Source: an uncultured Thomasclavelia sp. (lineage in GTDB: Bacteria > Bacillota_I > Bacilli_A > Erysipelotrichales > Coprobacillaceae). Taken from it: 60,574 nucleotides of DNA. This document shows positions 54,842 through 60,574 of this stretch, piece by piece. Location: the NCBI RefSeq assembly GCF_944324745.1, contig NZ_CALUXO010000044.1, forward strand, positions 1-60,574, written 5' to 3'. Below the pieces are notes generated by a model. The model was not told the DNA's origin, searched no databases, and saw only the letters and a list, made by a program, of their open reading frames with translations. The position numbers and the translations under genes were made by a program. Every line of letters begins with the position of its first letter. Position 1 is the first letter of the stretch.

Positions 54842-54885
54842 GCCTCCTGGCAAATAGTACTTTAAAGGACTATCTGCTAGAAGGC
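54842..54885 (-). terminator. Terminator of the pectinesterase gene
   Basis: A long imperfect stem (GCCTTCTAGCAGATAGT against ACTATTTGCCAGGAGGC on the minus strand) with a 10-base loop is followed by TTTTTATTT. It lies about 40 bp beyond the stop codon. Confidence 0.85.
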
Positions 54886-54925
54886 CATCATATCAATTTG
54901 TCTTAATCACATATTAGTATTATTT

Positions 54926-57703
54926 TTATTTTTTACTAGATAATCTTTTTTTACTTTCATAAGTAATAACGATACTAGCACCAGTTATAAACAGAGCCAT
55001 AGTGTATAATGCAAGATCATTATTATCCCCAGTAGCTACTGAAACATCAGCTTTGTTAGTTTCGCTTACTTGGGTACTACTATTTTCTTTATTAGCAGTA
55101 TCATCACTACCACTAGGAGTCACTTCTCCAGTAGGATCATCTGGTTGATTAGGAGTAGTCTCCTCTCCTGGATTATCTGGATCAGTCACTTCTCCTCCTG
55201 GATTGTCTGGATCAGTTACTTCTCCTCCTGGATTATCTGGATCAGTTACTTCTCCTCCTGGGTTATCTGGATCAGTTACTTCTCCTGGTAATTCAACTGT
55301 AAAATCTGGAAGCCATAAGTTAGCACCAATTCGCATATTGTTTAAATATGTATTTAATTCACTTTGAACATCATCAACGACTACCATTGGTTCAAATCCA
55401 GTTCGAATATATGGAATATCAGGATAATCACTAGGATTTAATAATTGTCCACTAGCATCCTTACTGTTAATTTCTTTAAAGAATACTGAATCATGATAAG
55501 TAACATCAATCATATTTCCATTTACATCTCTTCGACGCCACAATGACCATCTTTCGTCAATGATTTTATCATTCATTGTACAATTTATATATGTAGATTT
55601 CGAAGAAATATTTTCATAATTAGGATGTTTTTTAGTGCTGTCATAATCTACAACAACCGAACTTCCATTAATAATTTCTGTTTTGTTATCAATTTCGTTT
55701 TGCCAAGGACGACCTAAGCTGATTTCTTTTAAACTTTCATCAGCTGTCAAAGTACAGTTATAGAATACTAATCCCTCTCCATCTTCAGTGTTTGGTGCTG
55801 TATAATAACCACTATCACGTCCTGGATAACTTGCCATATGTAATGTACAATCATTAAAGAACGCATCAGCTTTACCAAAAACAAAATCTACTGTACCTTC
55901 AATATAACAATCATCAAAATATACTCGATTTCCTGATCCATTAACATACAATGTATCTTGGCGACCGATAATACGACAATTGCTTAAAGCTACTCGATCA
56001 GCACCAGTATATAAAGCGACTGCCGGGGTTTGTCCACCTACTTCAGTTACAAATTCAATATTGTAACTATTTTCAATCGTAATATTTGTAGCTGTAAAAT
56101 TTCTTCCGTTAGCAGTAACCAAAACCGTGGCGCAATCATTAGTTCCAACATCATATCCATCTTGAGGAATGAAATTACCCTCAGCATCAAAAGTGTTAGA
56201 TGAATAATATCGATCTTTAATAATAACCTTACTTGGATCACCACTTAAAGATGTCAAAGTTACATTTGGCATATCAATCGTTACTTTTTCTTCATAAACC
56301 CCATTTTCTAAAGCAATAATTAATGGTGTTTGAGAAGAAGATGTTTCATTTGTCAAAGCTTCATTAATAGTTGCATAATCAGCATCTACACTTGATCCTA
56401 CAACAACTGTATGACTGATTGAATCATCATAGCTAGTGTAATCAATAACAATGTTGTAAAGATAGCAACTTCCATCTCCTTCAAAAGTTAAAGGGATATA
56501 TCTTGTCTCATCATTAGTAAAAGATGTTTCAAAGTTAACAGAAATTGGATTTCCATCAAAAGTGATATCTAAATCACCATTGTTATTGGCATTAACTGTA
56601 ATATTGATTGAACTGCTATCAGCAGCTACTGGAATATATAAAGTAGTTCCACCGTTGATTTGAGTATCACCTTCACGGGGACCAAATTTACCTAAAGTAG
56701 CGTCAACATGAATACCATCATAATCTCCAGTATTTCCCTGTAAATTAGGTCTGGCTACTGCATTGTCATCAGTAAAATACCATGTTTTATCCTGAACATT
56801 CACTTCAGGTGTTTCTAAACCAGTATCACTGGCATAATCGATATTTAATGCATTTAAATATCCATTTTGGTTGATTTCAATCGTAACATATCTTAATCCA
56901 TCAACTGCAAGATCAATCGATGAATTAGCTAAAGTTTCCTGACCATCTACAGTAATACTTAATGGAGTACTACCATCAACAGTTCCTGAAATCACTAATG
57001 AAACTCCTGCCTCATCAACAGTAACTGGAACATACAAAATTGTTCCTGCATTTACCTGAATATCACTAGTTCGAGGAGCAAATTTACCATTTGTAGCATC
57101 GACTTTAATGTCATCAAACGTACCTATGCTTTGTTGCAGTCCATTAGGATCAGTTACTAAGATGCCATTTTCATCAAGCAATTCTGTCGTTTGATTTAAA
57201 GTATATGTTTTATCCTCCAAATCAACTGGTGCTGGATCCCCAGGGAATACAACAGGTTGTTCATTGTAAACTATTTCAATCGATTCTAAATAGGCGTTAC
57301 TTTCAAAAGTTACAGCAACTACGGTATCTTCGGTGTTATTTAATTCCATACGAGGTGGATTTTGAGAGTTACCATTTGCCACAAAATATGGTGCACTAAT
57401 AGTAGCACTGCCACCAGATAAATTGAACACGATAGTTGCCCCATACTCATTTCCAGAAACCGGAATAGACAGAATTGTACCAGCGTTAATTTGTACATCT
57501 GCTTCACGTGGTGAGAATTTACCATTTGTAGCATCAATTTGGATACCTTCCCACTCACCGGTATTTTGTTCATAAGATGTAATTCCTGGTTGACTCGCAT
57601 TAAGGATCCACTGTTGATCTTCTAATGCCTGAACTGACATAGAACCATAAGCAAGACTTACAACCATTGCCAGTACGGTCAAAATCGAAAAAACCTTCTT
57701 CAT
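54926..57703 (-). CDS. Cell-surface pectinesterase with three N-terminal repeat modules
   Basis: A 925-residue secreted protein. A signal peptide occupies residues 1-27. Three related ~120-residue modules follow (about 28-150, 165-290, 305-425), each with a Gly-Lys-Phe-x-Pro-Arg core then V/IN-A/G-GT-I/L; their role is unknown, perhaps carbohydrate binding. The pectin methylesterase domain (about 430-770) shows the catalytic region TPAVALYTGADRVALSN, GRQDTLYVNG, EGTVDFVFGKADAFF and SLGRPW. Then come four DPDNPGGEVT-type repeats (about 806-845), a Ser/Thr-rich spacer, ATGDN, a hydrophobic helix and a basic end, i.e. a non-canonical sortase-like anchor. It would demethylate pectin at the cell surface. 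Confidence 0.9.
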   Translation of the reverse strand: MKKVFSILTVLAMVVSLAYGSMSVQALEDQQWILNASQPGITSYEQNTGEWEGIQIDATNGKFSPREADVQINAGTILSIPVSGNEYGATIVFNLSGGSATISAPYFVANGNSQNPPRMELNNTEDTVVAVTFESNAYLESIEIVYNEQPVVFPGDPAPVDLEDKTYTLNQTTELLDENGILVTDPNGLQQSIGTFDDIKVDATNGKFAPRTSDIQVNAGTILYVPVTVDEAGVSLVISGTVDGSTPLSITVDGQETLANSSIDLAVDGLRYVTIEINQNGYLNALNIDYASDTGLETPEVNVQDKTWYFTDDNAVARPNLQGNTGDYDGIHVDATLGKFGPREGDTQINGGTTLYIPVAADSSSINITVNANNNGDLDITFDGNPISVNFETSFTNDETRYIPLTFEGDGSCYLYNIVIDYTSYDDSISHTVVVGSSVDADYATINEALTNETSSSQTPLIIALENGVYEEKVTIDMPNVTLTSLSGDPSKVIIKDRYYSSNTFDAEGNFIPQDGYDVGTNDCATVLVTANGRNFTATNITIENSYNIEFVTEVGGQTPAVALYTGADRVALSNCRIIGRQDTLYVNGSGNRVYFDDCYIEGTVDFVFGKADAFFNDCTLHMASYPGRDSGYYTAPNTEDGEGLVFYNCTLTADESLKEISLGRPWQNEIDNKTEIINGSSVVVDYDSTKKHPNYENISSKSTYINCTMNDKIIDERWSLWRRRDVNGNMIDVTYHDSVFFKEINSKDASGQLLNPSDYPDIPYIRTGFEPMVVVDDVQSELNTYLNNMRIGANLWLPDFTVELPGEVTDPDNPGGEVTDPDNPGGEVTDPDNPGGEVTDPDNPGEETTPNQPDDPTGEVTPSGSDDTANKENSSTQVSETNKADVSVATGDNNDLALYTMALFITGASIVITYESKKRLSSKK
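55167..55286. repeat. Four 30-bp tandem repeats in the pectinesterase stalk
   Basis: Four near-identical 30-bp units (TCTCCTCCTGGATTATCTGG, then ATCAGTTACT) encode DPDNPGGEVT in the wall-spanning stalk. They are separated by only a few substitutions, so copy number may vary between strains. Confidence 0.85.
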
Positions 57704-57717
57704 TTAATTTCTCCTTT

Positions 57718-57733
57718 CTCATAATTTTATGAG
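57718..57733. promoter_or_regulatory. Small palindrome upstream of the pectinesterase ribosome binding site
   Basis: CTCATAA-TT-TTATGAG is a perfect inverted repeat immediately before the AGAAAGGAG site. It may be an operator or a short 5' mRNA hairpin; the sequence does not decide. Confidence 0.35.
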
Positions 57734-58122
57734 AATAGTCTATCACTTTAGAAAAAATGATACAACACAATCAAAATGCAAAATATTACGATTATATCGC
57801 AGTTTTTTACAATCATCACATTTATTTCCCAAAAATATCACAAGTCAAAAAATTTAATTTAAGCGCACTATAAGTGCCATTTACAAGATAAAATATCGTT
57901 TTTTACTTGGATGCTAATATTATTTTTTTGTTATTATTTGATATAAATTTTAATTTATTCACTTCTTTTTAAAAATTTATTATAAAATTTTTAAAATCAG
58001 TGCTAACCAAGCATATTAATATTTAATGTTTTGATTAAATCATGAGATTTTGATCATTGATAAAATTGTTCAAAAAAATGTTGATTATTTGCCAAAAAAA
58101 AGATTACTGAATAATAAAAAAA
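57734..58122. other. Intergenic region, no gene seen
   Basis: An AT-rich spacer between the pectinesterase start and the AEC gene terminator. It must hold the pectinesterase promoter, but no clear -35/-10 pair, small ORF or repeat stands out. Confidence 0.5.
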
Positions 58123-58154
58123 ACAATATCTTTTAGATTGAACCGAGATATTGT
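58123..58154 (-). terminator. Terminator of the AEC transporter gene
   Basis: ACAATATCT pairs with AGATATTGT around a 14-base loop, followed on the minus strand by TTTTTTTTATTA. It lies 28 bp past the stop codon. Confidence 0.85.
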
Positions 58155-58182
58155 CTTTTAAATATATGTAATTTTAAAGCAT

Positions 58183-59094
58183 CTAAACAAACAGCAATAG
58201 CAACAAAACCAAAACTCCAATACCAATTAGAATGGAAATGGAATTAGCCACAGCTGCTACTTCGCCTTCATAACGACACTGCTTAGTAAAAACAGCGGCA
58301 ACCGTACTTATAGGAGCTGCCAAAGCAATCGTTAAGATCTGGCGTGCCAATAATGGCAATGGTAAAAACATATAACAAATAAACATCAAACTAAAATTTC
58401 CTAATAATCTAATTCCCAAAATTTTAATCAGATCTTTAAAATCACTAGGTGATATCTTTATTTCTAATAACAACCCAATCATCAACATCGCTAAAAAGCC
58501 ATTTCCAGCTCCAATAAAATTAGTAATTAATAATATTCCATCAGGAATTCGAATTTTAAACAAGGCTAAAAAGAAAATGATGATATAGACATCAAAAGGA
58601 ATTGATGAAAAAAGTTTTTTAGCTACATTTTTTACCGATAATTTTTCTTGTTTATTAACTATACTAGAAGCAATTGCAAATGTACCTCCTAGTCCCATTA
58701 AAGCATTTCCAACATCAAACATACATAAATAAGCTACTCCCATTCCCGGAAAGAAAGCCTGAACAAATGGTAAAACAAAATTTCCAATATTATAACCCGA
58801 ACAGTTGATCATATAAGCAGCCCGTGTCGGTGCCGGTTTACCTGCACTTGTCAAATAACCAACAATAACCATCATTACATTCATTAAAATTCCAATGACA
58901 ATTAACACTATCATCGCGGCATTGATAGTTATTCCATTGGCATTAGAAAATAAGGCACACGGCAAAGTTACATTCATGATAATTGTCGCTAAAATATAAC
59001 CGTCTTCTTTTCGCAAAATTTTAAACTGTTTTAAAGCAAAGCCAATAATAATGACAATGACAAATCCCAATGCTTTAATTAATACATCAATCAT
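58183..59094 (-). CDS. AEC (auxin efflux carrier) family transporter
   Basis: A 303-residue membrane protein with about ten helices in two repeats of five. The N-terminal helix is ALGFVIVIIIGFALKQFKIL and the C-terminal pattern is ALAAPISTVAAVFTKQCRYE then SISILIGIGVLVLLLLLFV. A broken-helix motif NCSGYNIGNFVLPFVQAFF (about 92-110) is typical of the AEC/bile-acid-transporter superfamily. Bacterial members carry malate, lactate, citrate or similar anions; the substrate is unknown. It is monocistronic. Confidence 0.9.
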   Translation of the reverse strand: MIDVLIKALGFVIVIIIGFALKQFKILRKEDGYILATIIMNVTLPCALFSNANGITINAAMIVLIVIGILMNVMMVIVGYLTSAGKPAPTRAAYMINCSGYNIGNFVLPFVQAFFPGMGVAYLCMFDVGNALMGLGGTFAIASSIVNKQEKLSVKNVAKKLFSSIPFDVYIIIFFLALFKIRIPDGILLITNFIGAGNGFLAMLMIGLLLEIKISPSDFKDLIKILGIRLLGNFSLMFICYMFLPLPLLARQILTIALAAPISTVAAVFTKQCRYEGEVAAVANSISILIGIGVLVLLLLLFV

Positions 59095-59214
59095 TTTAAT
59101 CTCCTCTGTTTCTAATTACATTTATTTTATCATTGTAGTTATTATTTTTAAATACCAAAATCAATTAAACAAAACATTGACTACAAATTAATAAACTTAA
59201 ATAAAGATAATAAA

Positions 59215-59242
59215 AAGACTATTGTTTTTTAACAACAGTCTT
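59215..59242 (-). terminator. Terminator of the PTS EIIB gene
   Basis: AAGACTATTGTT and AACAACAGTCTT form a 12-bp stem (one G-U in the RNA) around TTTT, followed on the minus strand by TTTATTATC. Confidence 0.85.
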
Positions 59243-59262
59243 CTGCCCTGTTTTGAATTCAT

Positions 59263-59568
59263 TTAGCTATTCAATAAATGCATAGCTTGATCTAATACTG
59301 CTTTACCATCCATGGTTACAAAGCAATCACGATCAATTACATCAACTGGGATAGCACCATCTACTAAGTCTTTTATCTTATCTAGATCACCAGCATTTTG
59401 AGGTGCCACTAAGATGCAATCAGCATTACCCCAGCTTAATTCAATAGAGTTTTCTGCAATTGCCCAAATCAAAGCATTTATATCTTGATTGCGCGCCTCT
59501 TTTTTCATGTTATTTACAAGCATGCTAGTAGTTATCCCAGATTTACAACATAGCAAAATCTTATACAT
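59263..59568 (-). CDS. PTS lactose/cellobiose-type EIIB (orphan)
   Basis: A 101-residue EIIB domain. Start 59568 (MYKILLCCKSGITTSMLV) is chosen because GGGGG lies 8 bases upstream; a longer frame adds 31 unlikely residues. The phosphorylatable Cys is Cys8 in CCKSGITTSML, matching the C-x-x-G-x-x-T-S motif of the Lac/Cel family. The rest follows the family (SIELSWGNADCILVAPQNAG; PVDVIDRDCFVTMDGKAVLD). No EIIA or EIIC is in the window, so it must partner with components elsewhere or have a regulatory role. Confidence 0.87.
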   Translation of the reverse strand: MYKILLCCKSGITTSMLVNNMKKEARNQDINALIWAIAENSIELSWGNADCILVAPQNAGDLDKIKDLVDGAIPVDVIDRDCFVTMDGKAVLDQAMHLLNS

Positions 59569-59737
59569 AATATACCCCCATTTCAAATATCGGAAAGATT
59601 TTATCACAATGATAATAAAATTGCCATAATTTTCATAATTTAAAAAACTTTTCTTTGACAAATAACTAGCTTTTAGCTAAATTTTAAGTAATATTAACGA
59701 AAGGAAAATAAATCAGCAATGATTTACCATTTATTAT

Positions 59738-60475
59738 ATGAAAAAGAATTTAATTTTATTAATCATGATCATTTTTATTAATATTATTGCCAGCTTATCA
59801 AGTGATTTTGCATCATGGTATGCCAAAAATATATCCAAAATCTTTATTAATACTCTAGGACGCTTATTTAGCATCTTTCCCTTTTCAGTGTTTGAATGGC
59901 TGGTTATTGCTTTAATTATCGGTTTATTAGTTATTATCTTTAAATATTGCTCCCTTACTTTAACACTTAGATTTTTACTGATATTAGTTTTATTTTTTTC
60001 TTTAACAACTGGTATCAATTACCATCGTAAGCCATTAGAAACTGAAATGAATTTTACACGGCTAACCTATAATAATGACGATTTAAAAAATCTAGCTAAT
60101 TATCTAACCACTAAATTAGAAACCGCTAATATAAGCGAACTTGATGAACAAACAATTAAAGATACTGCTAAGATTGCCATCAATCAGATAATTCCAGGAT
60201 ATTATCCTAATGCTAAACCAATGTTTTTTTCTAATTTTATGACGGTGTGCAATTTATCAGGAATTTTTTCACCCTTTACAATTGAAGCTAACTACAATCA
60301 AAAAATGCCCACTTATAATAAACCTTTTTCAATTTGTCATGAACTAAGTCATTTAGCCGGTTATATGTCAGAAGATGAAGCTAATTTTCTTGGTTATTTA
60401 GCCTGCATTAAATCTGATAATTCCTATTTCAATTATAGTGGTTATTTAACCAATGTCATTAAGTTAAGATTTTAA
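59738..60475 (+). CDS. DUF3810-like membrane metallopeptidase-like protein, C-terminally short
   Basis: A 245-residue protein. Two or three N-terminal helices (about 4-25, 48-70, 72-95) include FPFSVFEWLVIALIIGLLVI. The soluble part carries an HELSH motif (about 201-205) followed by EDEANFLGYLACIKSDNSYF and NYSGYL, typical of DUF3810. Family members usually continue another ~100 residues; here the frame stops after LTNVIKLRF and the following sequence does not match in any frame. The ATG lacks a well-spaced ribosome binding site. It is probably truncated and may be non-functional. Confidence 0.75.
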   Translation: MKKNLILLIMIIFINIIASLSSDFASWYAKNISKIFINTLGRLFSIFPFSVFEWLVIALIIGLLVIIFKYCSLTLTLRFLLILVLFFSLTTGINYHRKPLETEMNFTRLTYNNDDLKNLANYLTTKLETANISELDEQTIKDTAKIAINQIIPGYYPNAKPMFFSNFMTVCNLSGIFSPFTIEANYNQKMPTYNKPFSICHELSHLAGYMSEDEANFLGYLACIKSDNSYFNYSGYLTNVIKLRF

Positions 60476-60574
60476 TGACAATCGATGGTTATATTGCAAA
60501 TATGCCCTCTCTTTTTTATAAAATTTTTATCATTTTTAAAAGAAAAATATTGACATTGCAACGATAGTGTGCGG

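Noticed and set aside
55070-55291. Plus-strand frame of Ser/Ile/Trp repeats
   Set aside because: It is the antisense shadow of the 30-bp tandem repeats in the pectinesterase stalk.

Overview
The window reads as a chromosomal segment of a low-GC, anaerobic, gut-type Firmicute. The best guess is the Erysipelotrichia (Coprobacillaceae, Thomasclavelia/Erysipelatoclostridium-like). This rests on very AT-rich DNA, strong AGGAGG-type ribosome binding sites, a methionine T-box, many intrinsic terminators, RpiR/SIS regulators, an NADP-type glutamate dehydrogenase, D-lactate dehydrogenase and a surface pectinesterase. The genus is an inference from gene style; no rRNA is present to prove it.

Layout. 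1-15.8 kb is accessory and regulatory: the start of a transposase at the left edge, two GNAT acetyltransferases, four RpiR/SIS-type regulators, a PHP histidinol phosphatase, a cupin/CMD/MerR/LysR group, a TVP38-like membrane protein, an Fe-S CCG protein overlapping a GH1 glucosidase, a frameshifted XRE regulator, a metallo-beta-lactamase-fold protein, tRNA-Glu and a nitroreductase. 15.9-24 kb holds a calcineurin-type phosphatase, two tandem small helical proteins, gltX with a divergent tRNA-Gln, a 35-aa small protein, D-lactate dehydrogenase, a GyrI-like protein, a WYL regulator and a HAD phosphatase. 23.3-26.1 kb is the metNIQ methionine importer behind a T-box. 26.2-30.3 kb holds a MazG-like protein, an XRE regulator with a NatAB-like ABC exporter, a cation diffusion facilitator and a RepA_N-like small protein.

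30.4-36.9 kb is a compact histidine operon, hisZ-G-D-B-H-A-F-IE, preceded by a classical attenuator: a 16-residue leader peptide with four consecutive His codons and a terminator hairpin. hisC is not in the operon, and the histidinol phosphatase lies at 3.6-4.4 kb. gdhA follows in the opposite direction. 39.8-40.8 kb is an 11-gene tRNA cluster (Cys, Leu, Arg, Pro, Ala, Met, Ile2, Ser, fMet, Asp, Phe) with its own promoter and terminator. 41-45.4 kb is a polyamine importer operon (XRE-cupin regulator, potA, potB and a potC-potD fusion) with an operator-like palindrome over its promoter.

45.5-53 kb is mostly housekeeping: an Imm-5-like protein, tyrA, pncB, a LysM protein, rnc, plsX and recG. 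53.1-54.9 kb is a decaying zone: a HAD phosphatase split by a frameshift, then about 900 bp of gene debris with hairpins. 54.9-60.5 kb carries a 925-aa surface pectinesterase, an AEC transporter, an orphan PTS EIIB and a C-terminally short DUF3810 protein.

Most genes are on the minus strand. Many transcription units end in terminators that overlap or closely follow the last stop codon. No CRISPR array, prophage or complete insertion sequence was seen.
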